This document shows, one piece after another, positions 5,018-12,314 of a DNA stretch of 17,152 nt. The stretch is taken from the NCBI GenBank assembly GCA_964464685.1, contig CAYXGV010000023.1, forward strand, positions 1-17,152, in the 5' to 3' direction. This DNA is from JABIBU01 sp964464685. GTDB lineage: Bacteria > Patescibacteriota > Patescibacteriia > Magasanikbacterales > UBA922. The translations under genes and the position numbers were made by a program. The notes below the pieces were generated by a model. The model was not told the origin of the DNA, did no database searches, and was given only the letters and a program-made list of their open reading frames with translations. Position 1 is the stretch's first letter, and every line of letters begins with the position of its first letter.

Positions 5018-6775
5018 ATGGGTTTACAAAATTTATCTTTGATGGATATAAATTTAATTTTGATGATTAAACTCTGTTTGGTCATCTTTTTCTTATTGGG
5101 TATTGTTTCGCTTTGGCGAAAGTGGCATCCAATGATTTTTTTGGTAGGAACAGGTATATTGGTAAGTGCCTCTTATCTGTTATTGGTAAATAATTTAGGT
5201 CTTACATTTTGGGGACTTCGTGGAGATGAAGTTACGATTGTTGCTATGTTTGAAATGTTTGCTCATGGAAGTTTTTTCTCTGACTTTGCTTTTCCAGAAT
5301 TAGTACCGTGGTATCCACCACTATTTTTTTGGTTTTTTGCAGTTCCGGGAAGGATCTTTGATTGGAATGGAGTTTTGATGGCAAAGGCAAGTGTCGCTGC
5401 TACATTTTTAGTTTTTCCTGCTTTTGTTTATCTTGTGCAAGCCTGGTATTGGAAAAGTGTAAAACCCTATGCAAAACAAATGTGTGTTGCACCAGGCAAG
5501 ATTGCTTGGATGTTGGTACCCCTTATTACATTTGTATTTATTGATTGGGATGCGTTTATTTTAAAACCATACGAAGTTTTGGCGGCAGCAGGGAGCGTGA
5601 TGTGGATTGCATATTTGCTCAATGATTTGCATCACAATATTTGGAGCAAAAAAAGATTATTTGTGTATGCGGTGAGTGGTGGTGTACTTTTTATGACGTA
5701 TTATTTGTGGCTTATTTTTGGTGCTATTGCTGTTGCTTGTTCTGGTCTGTTTGTTCCAAAAAAACAACAGTGGAAATTTTATAGTCGCCTTTTTGTTTTG
5801 GCAGTTTTTACTCTATTGGTCGCTATGCCATATTTGGGACCACTCGTTGCTCTATACCATAAGGCTGGTACAGAAAATTGGGCTGTAGCATTTATGTCTA
5901 TGCGCGGTCTCGCCCTATATGTTGCCATGATTCAGTGGTTTAGTTGGCGTGGTATATTGTTGTTGCTTGGTTTCGTTGCTTTAATTGGGTATAGAAAAAA
6001 TGTATACATGAGGTCATTGTTACTTTTGTTTATTGCTGGTTATATTTGGCAAGTTATGGGATGGACGACTATTTTATTGTTTGCTGCACCGTTGCAAGAG
6101 TTTAAACCATTTGATTTTTATCATTTCACGATTCTTGCTTTTGCTCTGTCTTTTGGAATTGAACAAGTTTATGTGTTTGTACAAAAAAAGTATTCAAGTA
6201 TTGAATGGCGAATTTTAGCAGGGGTAGTAGGACTAGTTTTTTTGTCAGTCTGTATGATTTTTGGAAATTTTATAGACGATCCTGCAGTACAAGAGCGTCG
6301 TCTTGAGTCTCGCTGGCTTCGTGATCCTGTGTCCGAATTGGTGACTTTTTTACAAGAAAATAATGGTGAGTTTCCAGGACCAAAAGTAGTAGGACCTGGG
6401 GCAGGTGAGATACATGGGTTTGTGCCGCTCAACATGTATATTTATTTCAATCAACATAATAATCATCCTGCTACACGTTTTAGTGAGAAGAAAGTATTAT
6501 TGGAATTATTATCAGAGGAAAGTGATCCAGAAGTTTTTTATAACACAGCTAAAAATATTAATTTTGGTCCTATTGATCGTTTTGTATTATTCAAAGACGC
6601 TGAAGATAATGATGTTTATCATGCATATTTTCATATAGATATATTTCCTCATGGTGCCAAAGATGATTCAATTAATTTTTCAAAATCTATTTTTGAAAAT
6701 GATACTTATTTTACTCGAGTTTATGAAAACGACGGTTTTGTCGTTTTTGATCTCGTTGATGAAGTTGCTTCATGA
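5018..6775 (+). CDS. GT-C membrane glycosyltransferase, AftA (GT85)-like
   Basis: A 585-aa polytopic membrane protein with roughly a dozen hydrophobic segments between residues 15 and 425 and a soluble C-terminal part of about 150 residues. After the first segments it carries LRGDE (67-71) and later WYPPLFFW (98-105), the pattern I associate with the first extracytoplasmic loop of the arabinofuranosyltransferase AftA; an acidic pair there is catalytic in GT-C enzymes, which use polyprenyl-phosphate sugars outside the membrane. Its stop overlaps the start of the next gene (ATGA at 6772-6775), implying translational coupling with a probable donor synthase. The sugar and acceptor are unknown: mycobacterial arabinogalactan is not expected here. 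It could be a generic GT-C enzyme of cell-surface glycan or glycoprotein assembly. Confidence 0.6.
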   Translation: MGLQNLSLMDINLILMIKLCLVIFFLLGIVSLWRKWHPMIFLVGTGILVSASYLLLVNNLGLTFWGLRGDEVTIVAMFEMFAHGSFFSDFAFPELVPWYPPLFFWFFAVPGRIFDWNGVLMAKASVAATFLVFPAFVYLVQAWYWKSVKPYAKQMCVAPGKIAWMLVPLITFVFIDWDAFILKPYEVLAAAGSVMWIAYLLNDLHHNIWSKKRLFVYAVSGGVLFMTYYLWLIFGAIAVACSGLFVPKKQQWKFYSRLFVLAVFTLLVAMPYLGPLVALYHKAGTENWAVAFMSMRGLALYVAMIQWFSWRGILLLLGFVALIGYRKNVYMRSLLLLFIAGYIWQVMGWTTILLFAAPLQEFKPFDFYHFTILAFALSFGIEQVYVFVQKKYSSIEWRILAGVVGLVFLSVCMIFGNFIDDPAVQERRLESRWLRDPVSELVTFLQENNGEFPGPKVVGPGAGEIHGFVPLNMYIYFNQHNNHPATRFSEKKVLLELLSEESDPEVFYNTAKNINFGPIDRFVLFKDAEDNDVYHAYFHIDIFPHGAKDDSINFSKSIFENDTYFTRVYENDGFVVFDLVDEVAS

Positions 6776-8916
6776 GTGAAAATATAAAAAAACAATCTTG
6801 TGCAATAATTGTTCCATGCTTTAATGAACAAGAAAAGATAAACAAAGCAATGCTTGATTTGTCTGTTTTTTGTGTGGAGCAAAAAGATTTTGATTGGGTC
6901 TTGGTCTTTGTGGACGATGGTAGTTTGGATTCTACAAAACAAAGGATATTGGAATCAGAAGAAAAAAATAAAAAGGAGAATTATAATAATATAAAATTTG
7001 TATCTGTTTTTCTTGAAAAAAATCAGGGCAAGGGTGCTGCGGTTCAGGCTGGACTAAAGAATGTCAATACTGATTTTTATGGATATCTAGATGTAGATTT
7101 ATCTGTAGATTATAAAAAGGCTATTCCTCAGGCTTTAAATATTTTAAATGATAATAAGTCTGATATAGTGGCAGGGGAACGGCAGGATTTTGAATTTTCA
7201 GGTTATTCACGTCTGAGGAGACTAGGTTCAACTTTTTTTAATTTTGTTTCTCGTTCAATTTTTCGTTTGCCTTTTCAAGATGTTCAGTGTGGTTTTAAAT
7301 TTTTTAATAGTAAAATTAAAGATCTAGCTCTGAAAGTAGAGAGAACAAGATTTTCTTTTGATTTGGAATTATTATCTCTTGTGCATACAAATGGGTTAGT
7401 AGCAAAACAGATTCCAATAACTTGGGAGCATAATGATGATTCTAGTGTTAGTTGGCAAGATGCTTTGCGTTATTTTTTGGATATTAGTTTAATCTCAGAA
7501 TTAGTAATAAAAAAGAAAGTTTGGAATTTTCTTTATTTTGCTTTTCCTTTTGTTATAACTTTTATTTTGTTTGGTTGGACAATGAAATTTGGCTATTTCT
7601 TTTCAGATGATTTTACATGGTTGTGGCATGGTTGGAAAATTTTGGCCGGTGAGATAACTGTATTAGGGGCTCATATGTCCACCTTTTACTCACCAGTTTT
7701 GAATGCCTTCTATGCTTTTTCAGTGGCTATTTTTGATTCTTATTCGGCTTATTATTTTTTCGTCGGACTAGTTATCCATGTTTTAAATTCTTTTTTGGTT
7801 GGTCTTTTGGCTCGTGATATAAGTAAATCATATATTACAGGTCTTTTTGCTGCTGTACTTTTTGCATTCGCCGGTAGTGCTTATGAGCCTTTGGTTTGGA
7901 TAGGGGCTAATATGCACTCTTTTGCTGTTTTTTTTATGTTACTTAGTTGTTTATATTTGGTAAAATATTATACAACAGACAAAAAAAATCAAATTATTTA
8001 TCTTTTTATTTCTTTTTTATCTTTGGTTCTTGCCTTTGGTACAAAAGAAATAGCTATGGCTTTGCCTCCACTTTTGTTTTTAATTGGTTTATATTTTGGG
8101 CTTAAAAATAAAAAGAAATTTAATTTTGCATCTAGTGTATATTGGATATTATTTTTATTGACTACCTTTGTTTATATAATAAAACAATATCTAGCCCAAA
8201 GCCATAGTGTCTGGCTTACTTCAGGTGCTTTTTCTTTTTCTCCTCAGCTGTTGGCACGTATTCCAATTGTGCTTATGGATGTATTTATTCCACTCAATTA
8301 TGTGCTTTCAGAAAAAACTGCCTGGTCAATATTTTTTGTATCTTTAGTATTTTTGATTTTTGTTTTTTATAAATTTAGAAATAATATTTTAGTGAGATTT
8401 GGTTTTTTGTGGTCTTTGTTGGCTGTTGGTGTGGTAGTATTTTTTAATTCCTCAGATTGGTGGGAACTTTTGGCTTCTAGGTATACATATAGTGTAAGAG
8501 TTGGTGTAATTTTTATAATATCAGCAGTTTTGACAGAACTTATTCGTAAGGCAAGGTATATTCGTGTTGTACAAAGTCTGTTTTGGGTATTAGTTTTTTC
8601 TGTCTTTTTGCAATTCTATAATATGGTAGGTATTTTGAGAAGCGAATATTCTTACGTGTATTCTTCTGGAAGAAGTTTATTTGCTGTGGTTGAAGAAATA
8701 AAGGCTGTTTCACCAGATAGAATCTTTGTGGAGTGGAATAGGCCGTTTGAAAGTAATTTTGCTCATGTGGTTGGTTTATTAGAGTATAGAGCACAAATTC
8801 CAGAGAATAGAGTAGTTTTTCTGGAAAAAGATGAGATTGTAGAACCTCTTCTTGGTGAAGTTGTAGTACATTGGGATGTGGACAAAAATATTTATGTTTT
8901 AGTTGATTCTAGATAG
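6772..8916 (+). CDS. GT2 polyprenyl-phosphate glycosyltransferase fused to a GT-C-like membrane domain
   Basis: 714 aa in two parts. Residues 1-245 are a GT2 domain of the dolichyl-phosphate glucosyltransferase/DPM type: IIVPCFNEQEKI at the start, VDDGS (47-51), the metal-binding DVD (107-109), QDVQCGFKFF (169-178) and FDLELL (196-201). Such enzymes move a sugar from a nucleotide donor to polyprenyl phosphate on the cytoplasmic face. Residues about 250-640 hold around ten membrane segments beginning with an SDDF motif (278-281) in the first outer loop, typical of GT-C transferases that use such lipid-linked sugars. The fusion suggests donor synthesis and transfer in one chain. It overlaps the upstream GT-C gene by 4 nt. 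Fusion of the two domains is clear; the sugar is not. Confidence 0.75.
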   Translation: MSENIKKQSCAIIVPCFNEQEKINKAMLDLSVFCVEQKDFDWVLVFVDDGSLDSTKQRILESEEKNKKENYNNIKFVSVFLEKNQGKGAAVQAGLKNVNTDFYGYLDVDLSVDYKKAIPQALNILNDNKSDIVAGERQDFEFSGYSRLRRLGSTFFNFVSRSIFRLPFQDVQCGFKFFNSKIKDLALKVERTRFSFDLELLSLVHTNGLVAKQIPITWEHNDDSSVSWQDALRYFLDISLISELVIKKKVWNFLYFAFPFVITFILFGWTMKFGYFFSDDFTWLWHGWKILAGEITVLGAHMSTFYSPVLNAFYAFSVAIFDSYSAYYFFVGLVIHVLNSFLVGLLARDISKSYITGLFAAVLFAFAGSAYEPLVWIGANMHSFAVFFMLLSCLYLVKYYTTDKKNQIIYLFISFLSLVLAFGTKEIAMALPPLLFLIGLYFGLKNKKKFNFASSVYWILFLLTTFVYIIKQYLAQSHSVWLTSGAFSFSPQLLARIPIVLMDVFIPLNYVLSEKTAWSIFFVSLVFLIFVFYKFRNNILVRFGFLWSLLAVGVVVFFNSSDWWELLASRYTYSVRVGVIFIISAVLTELIRKARYIRVVQSLFWVLVFSVFLQFYNMVGILRSEYSYVYSSGRSLFAVVEEIKAVSPDRIFVEWNRPFESNFAHVVGLLEYRAQIPENRVVFLEKDEIVEPLLGEVVVHWDVDKNIYVLVDSR

Positions 8917-8961
8917 GGGAGACAAAATATCATTTTTGTGGTAAAATAGACTTACTTTACT

Positions 8962-9654
8962 ATGAATGCTGAATTTAAATTGGAAAAATTTTCTGGTCCC
9001 TTGGATTTACTTTTGTCTTTGATAGGCGAACATAAACTCAATATATCAGAATTATCTTTATCAGAGGTTACCGAACAATTTTTGGATTACCTGGATAAGA
9101 TTGAAGAAAGAAGACCAGAAGAGCTGGCTGATTTTTTGGTAGTGGCCACCAGACTTTTATTTATAAAATCAAATCGTCTTTTGCCTCAATTTGCTCCAGA
9201 GGAAGATGAGGGGGCGAGCCTTGAAGAACAGTTACGTCTCTATAGGGCTTTTGTGGAAGCCAGTAAAAAACTCAATGATCTGTGGTTGGATAAAAAGTAT
9301 AGTTTTGTTCGCCATGAACCGGCTAGACGCCAAACTGATTTTGTGGCACCAGACAATTTTTCTACTGATAATTTACGTAACAGTTTTTTGATTTTACTAA
9401 AAAAAATTCAACCACCTAAACCATTGCCAAAAACTTTTATTGATAAAAATGTAAGTGTCAAAGAAACCATTGAAAGGATTAGACAAATTTTAAAGAGCAG
9501 TAAAAATACAAGTTTTAATTCGGTTTTGCAGGACAGTAAGAACCGCACCGAGGTGATAATTGGTTTTCTGGCTTTGTTGGAGTTGGTAAAAGACGGTTTT
9601 ATTGGGTTGAAACAGAGTAATAATTTTAAGGATATTAATATATTTAAAGTTTAA
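8962..9654 (+). CDS. scpA: Segregation and condensation protein A
   Basis: 230 aa, normal length for ScpA, the kleisin that links SMC heads and binds ScpB in the chromosome-organising condensin. The N-terminal signature is clear (FKLEKFSGPLDLLLSLIGEHKLNISELSLSEVTEQFLDYL), followed by ELADFLVVATRLLFIKS, which contacts the SMC neck. The C-terminal winged helix (about 150-230) would bind the SMC cap. A TAAAAT box lies at 8942-8947 but no good -35 was found. scpB follows after an unusual 124-bp repeat-rich gap. Confidence 0.93.
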   Translation: MNAEFKLEKFSGPLDLLLSLIGEHKLNISELSLSEVTEQFLDYLDKIEERRPEELADFLVVATRLLFIKSNRLLPQFAPEEDEGASLEEQLRLYRAFVEASKKLNDLWLDKKYSFVRHEPARRQTDFVAPDNFSTDNLRNSFLILLKKIQPPKPLPKTFIDKNVSVKETIERIRQILKSSKNTSFNSVLQDSKNRTEVIIGFLALLELVKDGFIGLKQSNNFKDINIFKV

Positions 9655-9660
9655 TTAACA

Positions 9661-9732
9661 TTCGAATTACGAATCTGTACGAATTTACGAATTTCGAAAA
9701 TATCGTACTAGTGCTTGAATTCGTAATTCGAA
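9661..9732. repeat. Nested inverted repeats between scpA and scpB
   Basis: TTCGAATTACGAAT (9661-9674) is perfectly inverted at 9719-9732. Inside, GTACGA (9677-9682) is inverted as TCGTAC (9703-9708). Related ACGAATTT and TTCGTAATT words recur through 9690-9765. It could form a cruciform or RNA hairpin; no T run follows it. Confidence 0.7.
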
Positions 9733-9778
9733 AATTCGAACCACAAAGTGGATTTCGTAATTAGAACGTAATACTTTT

Positions 9779-10327
9779 ATGTCATTACTATCACAAATAG
9801 AATCAGTTTTATTCGTGGCGTCCAAGCCATTGACAATCAAGCAAATAGTGAAAGCTACACAGAAGAATCAGGTTGAAGTAGAGGAGGCTTTGGCAACTTT
9901 GGAAATGAAATATGGTGATTCAGACAACGGTATTCATATTTTACATGAGGCAGATCAATTTCAAATGGCCACTAACCCGGCTAATAGTGAAGTGGTGGAA
10001 TTGTTTGTAAAAGATGAGATTGGTGGGGAGCTTACCAAGGCTCAGCTAGAGACTCTGACAGTTATTGCTTACCGTGGGCCAGTCACCAAACCAGAGTTGG
10101 AACAAATTAGAGGCGTAAATTGTACTTTGATATTGAGAAATTTACTACTTAGAGGATTGATTGAAGAAAATGAAAATCAAGACAAAATTTTGCCAGTTTA
10201 TAATTTATCCGTTGATGCCTTGGCGCATTTGGGAATTAAAACAGTGGCTGAATTATCCGATTATGATACTTTACACAAGCATGAATATATAATTGAAGCA
10301 CTAAAAGAGGTAAAAGTTGTAGAGTAG
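9779..10327 (+). CDS. scpB: Segregation and condensation protein B
   Basis: 182 aa, a tandem winged-helix protein that dimerises on ScpA in the SMC-ScpAB complex. Recognisable parts are SQIESVLFVASKPLTIKQI at the start, and AQLETLTVIAYRGPVTKPELEQIRGVNC (about 101-128), the most conserved ScpB segment, followed by LLLRGLIEE. In many genomes scpA and scpB overlap or nearly touch; here they are separated by 124 bp of inverted repeats. No Shine-Dalgarno is visible upstream. Confidence 0.93.
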   Translation: MSLLSQIESVLFVASKPLTIKQIVKATQKNQVEVEEALATLEMKYGDSDNGIHILHEADQFQMATNPANSEVVELFVKDEIGGELTKAQLETLTVIAYRGPVTKPELEQIRGVNCTLILRNLLLRGLIEENENQDKILPVYNLSVDALAHLGIKTVAELSDYDTLHKHEYIIEALKEVKVVE

Positions 10328-10354
10328 GTGTTAGAGTATTTAAGAAGGGTCAAT

Positions 10355-10451
10355 AAAGTAATTAAGTAATTAGTAATAATGCTACACATTTTTAAAGCCT
10401 TTCTTAGAGTGTAACACAATTACTAATTACTAATTACTAATTACTTTTTTT
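10355..10451 (+). terminator. Long AT-rich hairpin after scpB
   Basis: The 23-nt arm 10355-10377 pairs with 10426-10447 with a single bulged T, and GCTACAC (10381-10387) with GTGTAAC (10409-10415) can extend it inward. Seven T follow (10445-10451). It probably terminates scpAB transcription, but it also contains tandem TAATTAC repeats (10419-10447), so a mobile palindromic origin is possible. Confidence 0.6.
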
Positions 10452-10516
10452 AGTATTAATACTGTTAAATAATTAATTTCTAGTAAAAAAATAATTAAGT
10501 GATCTTCTAAGATTCT

Positions 10517-11560
10517 ATGGGGCCAAATTTTTTACACAATATAGAAGGTGGAGAATTACCAAAAGATCGGGGTGGACGACTTAGAAATATTTTGACAATT
10601 TTTTTGTTAGTATTTATGGTAGGTGGTTTTTTTCTACAAAAATCTTTAACAAAAAACGGTGAGACTTTAACTATAAAAAATTTAGTTGAACCATTTACAC
10701 AGGTGGATGATTTTTTAAATAATCTTGGAGAAGGGGATTTGGTAGCTCCACCGCCAGTTGATATGAGACCACAGCTTCCTCAATTAAAGGGAGAGATGCT
10801 TGATTTAGAACAATTTAGTGCTAAGGCAATTATTGTCAAAGATCGTGAGACGGGGATGGTGCTTTTGGGTAAAAATGAATATGGACAACGACCATTGGCT
10901 AGTATTACCAAGCTGATGAGTGCATTGGTTATTTTGGAAAAAAAACCTGATTGGACTACTAGTACTGTTGTGATTGGGCCAGATTCTTTGGATACTCATA
11001 TGTATGCGGGCGATATTTATACTTTGGAAGAATTGTGGAATTCAGCTTTGATTGCTTCTTCTAATAAAGCTATTCTAACTCTGGCTAATGCTCTGGGTTG
11101 GCCAGAAGCGGCTTTTGTAGAGCGTATGAATGAAAAAGCTAGAGAATTGGGTATGATTGATACTTTTTTTACAGATCCTTCTGGGCTGGATAGTACAAAT
11201 GTTTCTACTGCTTCTGATATTGTCATGTTGTTAAACGAAGCCATGAAGCAAGAGAGGATAAGAGATACTCTAATTAAACCTGAGTACAATCTTTATTCAG
11301 ACCAAAGAGGACAGAGTCATCACATGTGGAATACAAATTGGTTGCTCTTGGGTTGGGTGACAAATGATTTTTATAAAATATATGGTGGTAAGACCGGTTA
11401 TATTTCTGCCTCGGGTTATAATTTTACTGTCCGGGTTGCAAATGAGGCTGGTAAAATCTTGGACGTGGTAGTTTTGGGAGCTGATACCCATGAGGGTCGT
11501 TTTACCGAAGCCCGCGATGTGTCTGAGTGGGCTTTTGAAAATTACGAGTGGCCTGATTAG
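10517..11560 (+). CDS. D-alanyl-D-alanine carboxypeptidase (peptidase S11, DacA/PBP5-like)
   Basis: 347 aa. One membrane anchor (about 23-40) follows a short cytoplasmic start, so the domain faces outward. The three active-site motifs of S11 penicillin-binding proteins are present: SITK (129-132, nucleophile Ser129 and Lys132), SSN (181-183) and KTG (292-294). Such enzymes remove the terminal D-Ala from peptidoglycan stem peptides and limit crosslinking. It lacks the long C-terminal beta domain and amphipathic anchor of E. coli PBP5, using the N-terminal segment instead. It starts 189 bp after scpB, across a long terminator-like hairpin, so it is probably transcribed separately; a palindrome AGTATTAATACT (10452-10463) lies upstream. 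Confidence 0.92.
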   Translation: MGPNFLHNIEGGELPKDRGGRLRNILTIFLLVFMVGGFFLQKSLTKNGETLTIKNLVEPFTQVDDFLNNLGEGDLVAPPPVDMRPQLPQLKGEMLDLEQFSAKAIIVKDRETGMVLLGKNEYGQRPLASITKLMSALVILEKKPDWTTSTVVIGPDSLDTHMYAGDIYTLEELWNSALIASSNKAILTLANALGWPEAAFVERMNEKARELGMIDTFFTDPSGLDSTNVSTASDIVMLLNEAMKQERIRDTLIKPEYNLYSDQRGQSHHMWNTNWLLLGWVTNDFYKIYGGKTGYISASGYNFTVRVANEAGKILDVVVLGADTHEGRFTEARDVSEWAFENYEWPD

Positions 11561-11574
11561 TATATTGATCTGTT

Positions 11575-11622
11575 ATGATACGGATACGCGGATTATATGA
11601 GGATGACGCGGATAATGCGGAT
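11575..11622 (+). repeat. 48-bp direct repeat, copy 1 (upstream of the COG2426 gene)
   Basis: Identical to 12169-12216 at 46 of 48 positions. Internally it is built from spaced (GA)CGCGGAT words. It begins 15 bp after the carboxypeptidase stop. Confidence 0.85.
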
Positions 11623-11661
11623 TGTTTTATAAATAAAACCTAGATAACTTAGATAGCGCTT

Positions 11662-12165
11662 ATGCTTGGATTAAATCCAGTTGATTGGTTTGTAAATATT
11701 CCTCATGAATGGGCAGTGTTTTGGATATCTATGATTCCGATTACTGAACTTAGAGCTTCAATTCCGATTGGTATTGAAGTTTATGGTTTGGCTGTTTGGA
11801 AGGTCTGGATTATTGCCGTGATAGGTGATATTATTCCAGCTCTTATTATTTTGGCTTTGATTCCGCATATTCATGGTTGGGTTGTGAAGCGTAAATTTTT
11901 TGGGCCAATTCTTACAAAGAAATTGGAAGAAGCTGATAGAAAATTTTCTGGACCATATTTTAAATACGGTGCTTTAGCTTTAATTATTTTTGTCGGTATT
12001 CCACTACCATTTACCGGTTCTTGGACCGGGTCTTTGGCTTCATTTGTTTTTAATATTAAATTTAGGCGCGCTGCTCCACTTATTTTAGTCGGAGTTTGTA
12101 TGGCTGCTACTTTGGTGACACTTATTACTTTATTTACTGGTGGGACTTTGCGGGCGATATTTTAA
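11662..12165 (+). CDS. COG2426 / small multidrug export family membrane protein
   Basis: 167 aa with about four hydrophobic segments. The sequence patterns ITELRASIPIGIEVYGL (near 27-43) and GIPLPFTGSWTGSLASF (near 113-129) are the two hallmark stretches of the family annotated as putative small multidrug export proteins (Sm_multidrug_ex); the transport role of this family is weakly established. Both hallmark motifs carry charged or polar residues in hydrophobic surroundings, suggesting re-entrant loops. A 48-bp direct repeat flanks the gene on both sides, its second copy starting 3 bp after the stop codon. No Shine-Dalgarno is seen. Confidence 0.82.
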   Translation: MLGLNPVDWFVNIPHEWAVFWISMIPITELRASIPIGIEVYGLAVWKVWIIAVIGDIIPALIILALIPHIHGWVVKRKFFGPILTKKLEEADRKFSGPYFKYGALALIIFVGIPLPFTGSWTGSLASFVFNIKFRRAAPLILVGVCMAATLVTLITLFTGGTLRAIF

Positions 12166-12168
12166 AAT

Positions 12169-12216
12169 ATGATACTGATACGCGGATTATATGCGGATGA
12201 CGCGGATAATGCGGAT
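12169..12216 (+). repeat. 48-bp direct repeat, copy 2 (downstream of the COG2426 gene)
   Basis: Second copy of the 11575-11622 element, differing by two substitutions. The core ACGCGGAT word also occurs near 326-333 upstream of asnS. Confidence 0.85.
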
Positions 12217-12260
12217 AAATTTACAGATAAGTGACTGTATTTACTTTTACTGTAGATACC

Positions 12261-12288
12261 TTGCATTTTTATGATAAAGTGCTATTAT
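12261..12288 (+). promoter_or_regulatory. Putative promoter of the DGR target gene
   Basis: TTGCAT (12261-12266) and TATTAT (12283-12288) with a 16-bp spacer, giving a leader of about 20 nt before the ATG at 12315. No Shine-Dalgarno follows. Confidence 0.5.
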
Positions 12289-12314
12289 ATTAATATACTT
12301 AAGTTTAAAAATAT

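Noticed and set aside
10419..10447. CRISPR-like array from the repeated TAATTAC words
   Set aside because: Units are 7 bp with no spacers and form one arm of a hairpin; no cas genes are present.
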